Shown here: piece after piece, positions 10,611-22,226 of the stretch
Layout: each line of letters starts with the position of its first letter
How positions within the stretch are numbered: the stretch's first letter is position 1
NCBI RefSeq assembly: GCF_015832195.1
Contig: NC_052019.1
Span: forward strand, 3,209,685-3,273,684
DNA length: 64,000 nucleotides
Direction: 5' to 3'
DNA from: Motacilla alba alba
Lineage: Eukaryota > Chordata > Aves > Passeriformes > Motacillidae
Position numbers and translations under genes: made by a program
Notes under the pieces: model-generated
Told to the model about the DNA's origin: nothing
Database searches by the model: none
Seen by the model: only the letters and a program-made list of their open reading frames with translations

Positions 10611-13600
10611 CTACTGTTTTTCTGATAATTATTGGGTTTTTCCCTTTTTTCCCCTTTAAATTATGATTTTATGTCCTTTCTGTTTTTCCTTTTGGTGGTT
10701 GCATTTTGCTGTGAGACTTCACTTAGTGTAAAGATAGTTTTGATGTTGACCATCTGTTCCTTGCTTAGATTATCCGTTGCAGCAGGATTTTGGGAAAACT
10801 GGGAAAAGTTTCCACAGCATTGGAATGGGGACATTAATACCTTTATCTATGACCTAGATTATGAGACAAAATGTTGTTATTTCTTATCAGCTGGGGAGAG
10901 AAGAGGGTTCACACAAATCATGTGTTCAGCTGGAAATTTTGCCCTAGTTTCTGTATTTCTGTGTTATTTTATTTTTGTCCAGAAATTGAAACTGTTAGGC
11001 CAAAAAATTTAAGGAGTCTCTAGTTAATCTTCCCAGACTTACTGTGTCAAGATTATTTTTTCTACAGTTTTTGTTGCAATCTGGAAACACCACAGTTTAT
11101 TAGTGTTTTGGATACACCAATGGCACACGAGCCAAGTTTTTATCAGGAGAGTTACAATGGGTTTATTGCAGGATAACAGAAAACAGAGTTTGGGTCATTT
11201 ATTTCTAAACAAAAAAGTTAATTCAAAATACCCCAAGGCATTTTTTATGATCATAAAGCTCCTTCCAGCTTCCTTCCAGGGGCACTCAGCAATCCCCAGA
11301 GAGACACTCATTTTGATTTACTCTGAGTGTAAAGTCTTCAGGGAAGGTGGCAGATCTTAATCTGTGGCCTCTTGACATAAATCCACATTTTCCACTTTGA
11401 ACTGCAGTTCAAGCTTCAGTTTGAAGCCAGCTCGCAACCTTCAGGTCCTTTATTTTTGCTTTCTCTTTTCACTTTGGATTTTGATTCCATTAACTGTTGG
11501 GTAGATCTTCTGTAGTTTTTTATTTCTTCACGTCTAACTTGGATATTTGTTTTTATATTAAAAGTAAACCTTTCTTGTAGATTTGGGACAGCACAATTGG
11601 GGATTTTTTATTACTATTACTACCATTACTAACAATTTTTTTGTTCTTTTCTCATCTGGAATCTCATCTCTGTCAGCAAAACCAACAGTCTTTACCAGAA
11701 CTGAATCTGTTTTCACTGCAAGGACTTCTGTATTATGTTTACAGCAATCTGTCTTGCAGATTCCTCTGCAATAAAAACAGATAAGAACTTTCTTAATTTG
11801 GCTCTGAATACTGGATCGACTTTCTTACTGCTACTGCCTCTGAGAGTTCTGTGACATGAAGGTTTTCTGCATCAGAAAGTTTTGGGAGAGGAAAAAAGGC
11901 AGATGGTTCAGAAAAGAGGCACAAAAATGATTTTAAAGGTCTCACAGTCAGGAGGGGATAAAAATCAGAGTTTATCAGAGGAGAAGATGGAGACTTGCTT
12001 TTTAAAGTGCGTAAGTTCCTGCAATGGGATGTAATTTAAGGGAATAAATTACTTTTTGATCAACAAGAGAAGATCTGGGCAGAGTAAACTTGAGACAAAT
12101 TGAGAGGAGAATTAGAGCATCTATTGTAACAGCAACTGGAACCAGAAAACAGCCGCTGTACCAATTTCAATAGAGACTGGCTGTATTTGGGGAAGATAGA
12201 TTCTAGTCAAGAACAATACAGAGGAAAAGAGGAAAACCATGGGATCTCTTCATGCAGATGAGTCCAAGGGATATCTTGTGATGGTTTCATGAGGCTTTGG
12301 AGCAGTTTGAAGCACAGCCCGTGCCCCAGGACTGTCAGATGGATGTTGACAAGTGGCTTTTGGTTAATTGCTTGCTGTGAGAAGGAGATCCTTCAGATCC
12401 TGGAGGAGCTCCTGGGACAGTGGAAATCCGGACCCACTGACATACAAGTTTTATCTCTCATGGTCACACGAAAAATTCATCTGACTTAGATGATCAATTG
12501 GTCCTTTTGAAAAGAAAAGTTCTCTATGTAAATTTGTGAACCCCAAAAGATTAGGAAGGATATCCAGATGAAAACAAGAAAGGGAAGAAGTTTGAAACAA
12601 CCCCCCCACATGGAAGCAGAGATGGAAATTCATTTATATTTACAGTGCATCCAGAGGTACATAGCAGAAAAGTCAGGGAGGATCCTCAAAGCAGCTTTAG
12701 TGTTGTTTCAAAATCTTCTTTTGCCTCCCATATACACAAACCCATCACCTAAAATCCTAACCTTCATTAAGTCTGATGTCCTGGATTACTTTAAGCAGGT
12801 ATAAAGCTGCAACATTATTTCAATTTTATTTAATCTTTCTGGTCTAGTCAGCTTTAAACCCCTGGAAATCATGACCATCTGAATTGGATTAATATGATCA
12901 TTCTGAGTTGTGCTAATATTTGCACAATCATGTTTTCAATTTTGCTTTCCAATTTCAAGACCTTCTGCAATTATAAATTTATATTTCTTGTAAGATGCCC
13001 TCTAACCCTTGAGCTATGAGCAGTGTTCATTCACATATTTAGCCTGAATTTTCAAGGATCCTAATTAAGAAGCAGAAATATGTTTTATGTGCATACAGAT
13101 CTTATTGAAAGGCAGGAACTCTCAGGCCTTGTTTTGTAAATATAAATATACTTTTCAAGCAAATACATTTCCTTTTCCCAAGCCATATATTGTAAGTGTG
13201 GGAATGAAAGGCAGAAATTACTAGAAGTACTGAAAACCCATATACTGTCTTTTCCATTTCCTATTCCAGCTTGTTGAAATCCATGTCTAGAAAATCCTGT
13301 TGTTGTAATATTTGATAGAAAAATATAATCCCATTCCCATGCCATAAACTTGCAAGAATCGCTGCACAAGCACTTCCAAAGATGAAAGCCAAATTCAGTT
13401 ATCTGGAAGAGAATAAGACATGAAAAAATGGACTCTGCAGGTGAATATTCTGAATTAACTCCTTGGGTAGCAGGTAAAAATAAACACAGCAATCTTAATA
13501 AGGACAAGAGGAAGAGAAACTGAGGGAAATAAATAGAGTTGGGAAAGATAATGTGGATTGTTATGTATTGACATTCAACCACAAATTACCTGTTTGCTCA

Positions 13601-14538
13601 AGCAGTGGAAACTGGGAGAGGAAAGCCCAGGATGAGAGAGATGGGGGGTGAATTAGCAGCAATGAAAGCCAGCAGATGTTTGCCCAGATGTTTGTGTGTT
13701 TTCATGCTGTTTTCCCATATGAGGAAAGCTCACATGCAGCACATCCTGGGCATGGAATTCTTAATCTGAGAACGCGTTTTCAAGGAGTCATTTTTTACTC
13801 CTCAAGGCAAATGGCAGCAGGTGTTAAGGAAAACAGACCTGTTGGGAAAACACACTTCCATGTCTTGTTCCTTGAAAAGTGGCCATGGCAGCTACTCTTC
13901 TATGGCACATTAAGTTTCCAATCTTAAAAATGTATGCACAGGTGGTCCCCTTGCATTTATCTGTAAAGTTAAGCACAAGTCTCCTTCTCCCCAGAACCAG
14001 AATTTGCACATCACTTAATCCAGGTATCTACTGAAATATTTAAGGGGGGAAAAGTATCTTTAAATATTTTATAATTCACATAATAAATAAGATAAGCAGA
14101 TCTTTGGCTCTGTGCTGTATAATAAAGAAAAAGAAATAATTCTTTGTACACTGTGGAAAGAGCTAGAAAATATCCAGGGAAATAAAGGAGCTTTATTAAA
14201 AATAAATTTCTATATAAATTAACATAATATTGCCTGAAAAATGATATGAAAAAGGGAGAACCTGAGTGTGTTTTTAGCATAAAAGCTGAAGAACCTCTCT
14301 AGTGGTCCAGACAGCATCATAAAAGCACATTCATGAGTTACCTGGTCATGTATCAGCAACAAAATTTAGGGGACTTTCTGTTCTTTAGGTGATCTTTTCT
14401 TCAAAGCTTACAATACAATCTGTACTATCCTAACTGGTAAAATAGAAATAATTACCAGATATATAGTCCTAGGGCAAAATAATTGCAAGAAGCAATGTCT
14501 CAATGTTGTGCTCTGGGAAAGAAAATATTTTAGATTTA
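10611..14538. other. Unannotated sequence
   Basis: It holds two of the longest frames in the window: 126 residues at 10632-11012 (+), with scattered hydrophobic runs, and 165 residues at 13085-13582 (-). Neither has a motif, a plausible start context or a neighbouring exon, so I do not call them genes. No transposable element recognised. Confidence 0.4.
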
Positions 14539-14670
14539 TTACAACCCATAAAAACCATCAGTTAGCCAAAATTTTTCCTCATTAGCTTTGGGCATACCAA
14601 TAACCACAAATAAAGAATTTTGCTCCACAAGTCAGTATTTTGTCAGTAAATATACTCAGCATTGCTCTAC
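14539..14670. repeat. Unidentified repeat, copy A
   Basis: This ~132-bp stretch is repeated at 16671-16819 in the same orientation. Shared blocks include 'catcagttagcca', 'cctcattagcttt', 'aataaccacaaata', 'agaattttgctccacaag' and 'tgtcagtaaata'. By eye about nine in ten aligned bases agree. Similarity stops sharply on both sides. I cannot assign it to CR1, an LTR family or a DNA transposon. Confidence 0.75.
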
Positions 14671-15159
14671 GCCTGAGCTAATGATGCTTCCTTTGAGTGC
14701 AAATTCTTTTAAATAAACCTGAGATTGCATTTTTCATGTCCAGTCAGCAGGGTAATGTTTCAGTTTGGATGGGGGTGGGTCATGTCAAGATTTCAGATGT
14801 AACTTGCTTTGACTAATTTGACTTACTTGGGCATTTATCAGTTTGAAAGGAAAAGCCACCACCAGCGACATTTATGACAAGATCAGAGGCCATGTCCAGC
14901 TTCAAGCAGGCTAGATGTTAAGACAGTAATGCTAGCTGTTAATTCAATAATGCTAGATGTTATTCTGTGGACACTTGTACAGCAGAATGAATTGAGCAGA
15001 ACCAAAGCAAATGTGTCTCAGTGAAGGACATCAAAGATTAGCCCTGCATACACCTAAACACGTACAGGAGCTCTCCTGCTCTTGCTTATAACAATGCAAC
15101 ATGGAAATGACTAAAGCTGGAAGTCCATCTTGGTATTTAGAATGTTTGCAAAAGCATAT
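14671..15159. other. Unannotated sequence
   Basis: Nothing recognised between repeat copy A and the CR1. A short 'aatgctag' word pair near 14927-14955 is a minor local duplication. Confidence 0.4.
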
Positions 15160-15665
15160 ACAGAATCACAGAATCCCAGATGGGTCAGGCTGGAAGGGAC
15201 CACAGAGGTCACCTGGTCCCAGCTCCCTGCTCAGACAGGGCCATCCACAGCACAGGGCACAGAGTTGTGTCCAGATGGCTTTGGAATATCTTCAGTGAGG
15301 AGACTCCACAACCTCTCTGGACAATCTGTTCAGTGCTCTCAGTGAAGAAGTTCTTCTTCATGTTCAGGTGGAACTTCTGGGTGCAGCCCCTGTCCCTTCC
15401 TCTGGTGCCTTTGCTGGGTCCTGGAGCAGAGCCTGGGCCCTGCTCTGCCCCTCTCTGCACACAGGGACAGCCAGAGACAGCCAGGGACACACAGGGACAG
15501 CCAGGGACACCAGGGATAGCCAGGGCTGAGGGCCCCTCTCAGCTGGGGCTCCTCCTGAGGCTGAACAGCCCCAGCCTCAGCCTTCCCTGGGCAGGGAGAT
15601 GCTTCAATTCCCTCATCACCTTTGCAGCCTCTGCTGGCCCTGCTCCAGGAGCTCCGTGTCACACT
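15160..15665 (-). mobile_element. CR1 LINE 3' fragment, ~500 bp
   Basis: It begins on the plus strand with the inverted CR1 tail 'acagaatcacagaatccc', then 'tggaagggaccacagagg'. It runs through 'gaagaagttcttcttcatg' and 'ctgaacagccccagcctcag' to 'tggccctgctccaggagctc'. The order matches CR1 read backwards. A small tandem array sits inside it. Open frames here on both strands derive from the element. Confidence 0.9.
15460..15525. repeat. Short tandem array inside CR1
   Basis: About six imperfect units of a 10-20 bp motif, 'cagggacagc' alternating with 'cagggacaca' and variants. It lies within the CR1 at 15160-15665 and appears to be a local expansion after or around insertion. Confidence 0.75.
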
Positions 15666-16670
15666 TGAAGATTTGTGTTGACTTCTGGTGATACTTGTTC
15701 CATCTACCAGACTTAAGCCCTTTGCTTGTGTTCCCTTGTTCTCTACAGCCAATGGATGATGTCTGTGGTGCTGATCTTGATTCCAACCCCTGAACCTGAG
15801 GATGGATCCATTCCCTGGCACAATTTCTGGAACAGCTGTGATAAGCAATCATTCTCCTCTCTCTGAATACAACATACTGCCCAAGACCTGTCTACTCTTG
15901 GCAGATGACAAGTGATGTCCCTTTTTATCAGCTGTCATCTCAGGGCATGTTCTTCCTCAAGGTTACATAAATGAACAAAGACTTTCTGGGGTTAAATTTG
16001 CTCTGTCCTGGAACACCAGCTGAGTTTTATCTGCTGCAATTTTTGCCCCAGCTCTCTCTGTGTTGTTTTGCCTTTGTTCTCTCCTCTGCCCACTGAAAGG
16101 ATTGAATCAGGTCTCATTATATTCTTTGCTGATTGGGAAGTATCTTTCACTAGCAAAAAGTCAAACCCCATGTTAGCTAAAGCCCTGAAGGCCAGCAGAG
16201 CTGTGGAGCCTATTCAAAGAGGATGAATTTAATAGTAATTATAGATGAAAGCTTTGTTATGCTTATGTAACCCATAATAGCACAATTTTCCCATGACTTG
16301 CTGCTTACAAGATAGCTGACCTTCTACCAGTTAGCCACTTTCTTACAAATCTGCACAATGTGCTTTTAATTAAAACTTGTCTTTGAAACTAGGTCCAAAT
16401 GAGTTATCCCTTAAAAAAACCCAGTGAAATGGGCCCCATCTCTCTGGTTTTACTCCAACCAAATCCTGCATTTTTTACACCCACCATAAGCAACATTCCT
16501 CTCAGTGTCATCCTGCTAAAACAAAGCTGTAGGAAAGTCTCACCTGGAATAACATTGGCAAGGAAGAGTTCTTGCTCTGCTGAAGTCAGCCAGAAATTAT
16601 GCCAGGCCCTCCTCCAAAGATGGAGAGAAAGATGGAAACAGGATCATGTTTGCTGAGGTTTTTTACTGTC
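15666..16670. other. Unannotated sequence
   Basis: Nothing recognised. It lies between the CR1 and repeat copy B. Confidence 0.4.
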
Positions 16671-16819
16671 TTACAACGCATAAAAACATCAGTTAGCCAG
16701 AATTTTACCTCATTAGCTTTGAGCTTTTTACCTCATTTCCTCATACTAATAACCACAAATACAGAATTTTGCTCCACAAGTCACTATGTTGTCAGTAAAT
16801 ACACTCAGCGTTGCTCTAC
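16671..16819. repeat. Unidentified repeat, copy B
   Basis: Second copy of the segment at 14539-14670, same orientation, about 2.1 kb away. It differs by scattered substitutions and by an extra stretch near 16735 that partly duplicates the local 'acctcat' word. The copies neither begin nor end in a recognisable terminal repeat. Confidence 0.75.
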
Positions 16820-18123
16820 ATTGCTCTGCTGCCTCAAAGAATTATGACTTCTCCCATGAGATGTGGACACAAGAGCGGGGCTTTGAGATTGTTAAATAAG
16901 GAAATAATGATGAAAAAAAGGTGGTTTCAGAAGAGCATCCCAGCAATGTCTGGTAAGGGTACACTGCACTTTTCACAGGTGCCTGCAACACCAAGTGCTG
17001 CTTAAAAAACAAGTGATGGGGCTTGGGCAGCTCCAGGAAAATGGAGGAGGAGCAAAGGATGCAAAATAAATTTGATTGAGAATGTGTCAGAGCGCATTAC
17101 ATCCACAATCTGCTCACAGGCTGAGAAGAGAAAGAGTTCAGATTAATTCTAAGTTTTGTTTAAAAGTAGCAATAAGATAAAATCTACACAGTGCTTTTGA
17201 GAATCTCCAGTATTTCTCCCAGATGGTCTCCCCTGGAGAGCACCTGGTTTTGTTCCTCCATCAGTGAAGCTTCAAGGTCACATCACACAGAACATTTCTG
17301 TGCTGCACACTGAAAGCAGTGACAAGTTTCATTTAAACAGAGAAGAGGAAGAAGTTCAAGTTAGGGGAAGCAACACGGTAAGGAGCAGTGTTTCTGGAAA
17401 TTCAGGGCAATGAGCTTGAACAGAAATCCATTTCCCTTTTCAATTAATTTCATTTCAATCATATTAACTGAATTGAAAAAAAAAGTTTTATGAATAAAAG
17501 TTTCATTTTATGAATAAAACCCAGTTGCAATATTAGACAACTCAGAGCTGAGCATAAGTGAAATAATACCTAGATGGGTTTTTTCCAGTGGTTAAGAGAT
17601 CATATGCAACCGATGCTATTTTTTTTTTTTTTTTATGGAAAAAGGTCTGAAATTGCAAGATGCTCAAATTAGAGCAGCACATTTCAGGTTTTTTTGAGCT
17701 GGTCAATGGTGTAAACATTTGAACTTGAGCAGTTTAGAGAGGAGCTCTCATCATGATGTGCCGCACAGGAACCCATCAGCATCTCCATCCATCTCCCAGG
17801 CTTAAGAGAGGAGTCTTTTCTCATCATGCACTAGTCTGAGAGGGTAAAAGAAGATTTGCAGAGGTGCCATTATTTTCCATGCTATCATCTGCCAGAAAAA
17901 AAATCATCATTGCATTGCTGTGCAGATTCAGAGATGAGCACTTAGCCAGGAGATAATTTAGCCCAAAATAGAGAATGGTACTTTGCTCAGAAAGAGCATC
18001 CTCTGTTCTTGTGAGAGATGGAAACTGAAGTTGAATCCCACATGGCAGCTGTTACAAAACCACTTTTATTTCTTTTTCTTCTATTAAATGCTATTCCAAG
18101 GCTTCGCCAGTCCTGAAGTGTGA
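16820..18123. other. Unannotated sequence
   Basis: It contains A- and T-runs (about 17475-17485 and 17619-17633). No repeat family or gene recognised. Confidence 0.4.
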
Positions 18124-18225
18124 AATCACAGAATCACAGAATATTTTGAGTTGGAAGGGACCCACAGTGATCATCAAGTCCAACTCTTAAGTGAATGGCC
18201 CATAAATCTCTTTGCTATCAGCTCA
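18124..18225 (-). mobile_element. tRNA-Ile/CR1-type SINE fragment (TguSINE1-like)
   Basis: Read on the minus strand, a tail resembling the CR1 3' end (GTGGGTCCCTTCCAACTC, then ATTCTGTGATTCTGTG) is preceded by TTCACTTAAGAGTTGGACTT. Before that comes TATGGGCCATTCAC, which matches the 3' end of tRNA-Ile (the acceptor arm ending GGGCCATT). A 'gctgatagc' word further upstream resembles the anticodon region, but the T-arm is largely deleted. The junction of a tRNA-Ile end with a CR1 tail is the hallmark of the zebra-finch SINE named TguSINE1. The element is degraded, and no functional tRNA remains. Confidence 0.7.
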
Positions 18226-18394
18226 AAGGCACTCATTGACAGTTCAAATCAGATGCTCTTGTTCTAAATTTGTTTTTTCAGCTTCAAAAGATCTTTTCTA
18301 TCCCTGGAGTTTGTTCCACTGAGGTACTGGCAGAGGACAATCCCAGCTCTTCTTGGCCTTTTACTTGGAATACCAAGGCTCCTTTTGCCTCACT

Positions 18395-18569
18395 CATTCT
18401 ATTCAAACACATTGTCACATTCTATTCAAACTACACACTCATAATCTCAGTTTTACTATTCAATTTTGGAAGCCTTTTCTACAGCTTCCTGTCAAATGTA
18501 GTGTTTTCTTGAGGGTCTGTGCCTTTCAGCACAGAAAGCCCAAAATTCTCACTATCTAGGGTTCCAACA
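18395..18569 (-). mobile_element. Partial LTR, same family as 37866-38501
   Basis: The minus strand starts TGTTGGAACCC at 18569 and follows the first ~170 bp of the LTR at 37866-38501, including 'ctttctgtgctgaaaggca' and 'aggcttccaaaattg'. Similarity fades below about 18395, so the 3' part is lost or too diverged to see. No target duplication can be tested. Confidence 0.75.
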
Positions 18570-20159
18570 CATCCCAAAGAGGGCTCTCACTCCCTGACCA
18601 GGACAGTCTCTCCTTACACTCCTCAGGGCTTCATCTTTGTTGGCCATGAACAGAGAGATGCGAATGCTGCATTTCAAACGAGATCACTTCCATTTCTCAT
18701 ACCAGGCCAACAATTTCTCTTGAGTTTATTGGAAACAGTTTTTGGCTGTTGCATTCAGCTTCCTCCTTGCTGGCATCACCCCAGCATTTCCCCCTCACCC
18801 TGTTAGCAGCTGTGCTGCACCACTGCTCCTCTTTCTCACTCATTTCCAACTGCTGTGTTCCAGTTCACAACAGAAATGTCTCCAAATATGTAATCTTACT
18901 TTTTTTTTTCCTTTTAAATTCCTTTCAGCTTTCTTTTAATTCCCGTCTTTGAGGTCATGCAGCTTTTAGGATATAAAGTCCTGATTTTTCTGTTAATAGA
19001 AGATGCCCTCTAGCTTTTCATTGGGAAATTGGATTATAGTGTCATTTTGTGCCAGTTCATAACAGAAACCATGACATGAACTGAGGCCTGAGTCCTGATT
19101 CCTGGGAACTCTGACAGTGAATTCTTTGCCTGATGTCACCTCCCGTTTTCCTGGTGTCCCCTCAGTGGCGTTCTGGCTGTGTCCCCATGGCACTGCAGCT
19201 GCTGAACCCTACCCACACTTGCAGAATTAAATTTGTAATACTTTTCAATGAAAATCTTAATTTTTCAGAGAAAGGTATCAAGTTATTTTGTCGTTATCTA
19301 CCCACACTAAGCCTGCATTTTATCTTCTCTTTCATTTTTTTCTGACTCTTCACACACAATGCTCCAAGGGCTCCTCAAAAGTTTCACACATTCTAAAAGC
19401 CAACTTTTCTAGTGTGATAAAACTTTCTGTTTGGGGAAAACAGCTTCAGATATATCATCAGCCAAAAATTTAGAGAAAATCCTTTCTCACAGGCCTTTGG
19501 GTATTTTTCAGAAGATTAGAATGGAGATTATTTGAATCTTCATCTTTGTATGAGCTTTTTTGTACTCCTCAGGATGCTAATTTTCTCCTTTTGTCTGGAT
19601 TTTTCTGTTTTCCAAGCTGACACTAAACACTTTGAACAGGTTAGTCACTTAGCTCATGACATAAAGTGGGCTGGAAAATGACAGTTCTCCACTGATTGTG
19701 AGGTACTTAGAGACACAATAAAAAATAAAAAAAAGTGTTTTAGACATGGAAATTGTTCTGTTCCCTGGTGAATCATGGTCTTTTGAAAGAGTTCTGGCTG
19801 AAGTGAGTGAGTGTTAGATGGTTCTGCAGAATATCTGCTTTTAAATTTTCACCGTGCTCAATCAGTAATGATATGTGAAATAACTCCATATTGTTATGGT
19901 CTATGCAGTAAGGGATTTAAAGATACATCTTTAAAAAACCCATGTGGGGTTATCCAAATTGAGTTTCTAAGAGAAAATAACAAATACATGTTCAGGAAAG
20001 TAAAAGAAACTCCATTATTCTTTTTGAATACCTGCCTCATTCCCACAGCAGGACAGCACTGATTGTTTTACAAGCTTATCAGCAGATCCCTCTTTTCCAT
20101 CAGTGTGTGTTTCTATCTAGAATTAACAGATAAATATCTCATATCCAAGCACATGGCAG
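18570..20159. other. Unannotated sequence
   Basis: Nothing recognised between the partial LTR and the large solo LTR. T-runs occur at about 18900-18910. Confidence 0.4.
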
Positions 20160-20891
20160 TGTCTTAGATTACAAAAGTGTGGTGAGGGGTGTGTATTCTA
20201 TTTTCATCTGTCAGAGGTGAGACAGTTATCTGCTGTTCATTGGGCAGTTTTCTTTAGCTCTTCCACAGCCAATCCTCCCTCCAGGAGATCTCTGCTGTTC
20301 ATGGGCCATTAATTATTAATGATCCTCTGTTCATGGCCAGTGAGTGTCCCTGCATGGCTGATCAAATTCCATCATCCCACTGGCAGATGCTCTGCCCAGG
20401 GGAGGAGCCAAGCATTCCTACCTGGATACAATCTGACCCTGGGAACACCACAGCAGCCTCTGCCCACTGCATTCCCAGAGGAGCAGCTTTCTTCTGCCCT
20501 GCATTCCCAGAGGGAGAGCAGGCCCATCTCCAGCAGCCCTGGAGCTTCAGAGGGAAACTCCAGCCTTGTCCAGGATCCCTGCTCCAGCAGAACCACAGCT
20601 GGCCCTGCAGGAGGGCTGAGCCACCATGGAATGGCACTGCTGCCACCACCCTGACCCACAGGGGGTCAGCTCCTCTTCTGACTCTGGCAGTGTTGTTTTG
20701 TTTTACTGCATTTTTATTTACTTTTATTTTCTTCCCTAATAAAAAAGTTATTCCTATTCCCATATCTTTGCCTGAGAGCCCCTTAATTTCAAATTTATAA
20801 TTATTCAGAGGGAGGGGGGGTTTTTACATTTTCTATTTCAAGGGAGGCTCCTGCCTTCCTTAGCAGACACCTGTCTTTTCAAACCAAGACA
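20160..20891 (+). mobile_element. Solo LTR, 732 bp, perfect 5-bp target duplication
   Basis: It begins TGTCTTAGATTAC and ends AACCAAGACA. The flanks are ggcag at 20155-20159 and ggcag at 20892-20896. A 5-bp duplication is typical of ERVL-class integration. AATAAA at 20738-20743 is followed by 'cttaatttcaaatttata' and a G-run before the 3' end, consistent with R and U5. The recognisable run 'ccatatctttgcctgagagc' belongs to a long LTR family I associate with songbirds. Frames of 111-155 residues inside it are not genes. No internal provirus remains. Confidence 0.88.
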
Positions 20892-21674
20892 GGCAGGATT
20901 CCTGCCCCTTCAGGGCCTGCACCTGCTGCTGTGGCGTCTGCATAGCTGAACTTTGCCATAACAGTTTCCAGGGATTTCTTCTTGCTTTTTCCTTCCTCCT
21001 GGGAGACCCCAGCTCACTTTGGGAGACCCTGAGGACCAGGTACACTGAAGCTTTGTTAAGTACTGCAAAGACTAAAGATCAAATACTTTATTTACTACTT
21101 TTTAATTTCTGCACCTGAGCTGCACCATGTGACACAAAATCAACAATGGATGTTAGTTTAATCACATTTAAAAGTAGATTTCTGCCTTTTTTTTCTAGAG
21201 CAAAACGTGTTTTTTATGTGGGATGGAGGTGAAGGGCTGCCTGTAGAAACTTTTATCATTATACTTGTATGGATGGTTCTCTCCAGTTTTATAGCAGCTT
21301 TTACCATCTTTGAAAGCTCAATCATCACCCATAAGGAGTAAAAAATGACTTCTAATGTCTCTTACTTCTTCAAGTGTCCTAAAGTGAAGTTAATTTAGCC
21401 CAAGCCTTTTGAAGACATTTAATGTACAAAAACCCAGCTGAGTCTCTCCCTTCTTTATCCACGGCTGGATCTTTTCTGTGTTTCACTGTTCCAGTATGGA
21501 ACAATAAGATTTGATGGCAAAATTATTCAGGAGTTTTTCTCAGAACATTTTGTCCCACGTATTAAAAAAAAAAAAAGAAAAAAAAGATTAATAAATTTAA
21601 CTTCTTGTTTCAACAGAGTTTGATATATTTGAATTTCCTGTCTGATGTGAGAACTTCACAGTTCTTCACAGAAC
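20892..21674. other. Unannotated sequence with an A-rich run
   Basis: An A-run with G interruptions lies at about 21563-21588. Otherwise nothing recognised. Confidence 0.4.
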
Positions 21675-22226
21675 CTCACTGTCCAGGGCAGTGATGGTGT
21701 CCCTGTCCTGGGCACTGGTGAGGCCACACCTTGAGGGCTGTGTCCAGTTTTGGGCCCCTCAGCTCAGGAAGGGCATTCCCTGGAGCTGTCCAGGGAACAG
21801 AGCTGGGGAAGGGTCTGGAGCCCCAGGAGCAGCTGAGGGAGCTGGGAAGGGGCTCAGCCTGGAGAAAATGAGGTTCAGGGGGGACCTTGTGTCTCTGCAC
21901 AACTCCTGCCAGGAGGGGACAGCCGGGAGGGTTGGGCTCTGCTCCCGGGGACTGGGACAGGAGGAGAGGGAACGGCCTCAGGCTGGGCCAGGGGAGGGGC
22001 AGGTTGGCCATCAGGAGGAATTTGTCCATGGAAAAGTTGGTCAGGCATTGGAAGGGGCTGCCCACTGCCTGGGGAGGTGGTGGGATCACCATTCCTGGAG
22101 GTGTCCAAGAAAGGCCTGGATGTGGCGCTCAAAGCTCTGCTCTAACTGGTGATCAGTCACAGGTTGGACTCTAGGATCTTGGAGGTCTTTTCCAGCATAA
22201 ATTATTCTGTGTTTCTGTGATTCTGC
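21675..22226 (+). mobile_element. CR1 LINE with ORF2 C-terminus and 3' end
   Basis: The forward strand encodes ALVRPHLEGCVQFWAPQL at about 21715-21770, the well-known C-terminal motif region of the CR1 reverse transcriptase ORF. It continues through the GC-rich 3' region ('ctggggaagggtctggagcc', 'gaggaatttgtccatgg', 'cattggaaggggctgccc') to the tail 'attattctgtgtttctgtg' and 'attct'. It is a 5'-truncated copy of ~550 bp, longest of its kind here together with 60470-61010, and it is not coding-competent. Confidence 0.93.

Noticed and set aside
10632..11012. 126-residue plus-strand frame with hydrophobic runs
   Set aside because: The hydrophobicity comes from T-rich DNA (Phe/Leu codons). It directly follows an AT low-complexity block and has no recognisable motif.
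13085..13582. 165-residue minus-strand open frame
   Set aside because: No domain, no compositional bias typical of coding DNA and no neighbouring exon. In AT-rich 64 kb a frame of this size is expected by chance.
15339..15848. 162- and 169-residue frames on opposite strands
   Set aside because: Both are produced by a CR1 fragment and its internal tandem repeat.
20319..20800. Overlapping frames of 111-155 residues on both strands
   Set aside because: They lie inside the solo LTR at 20160-20891, which has no coding role.
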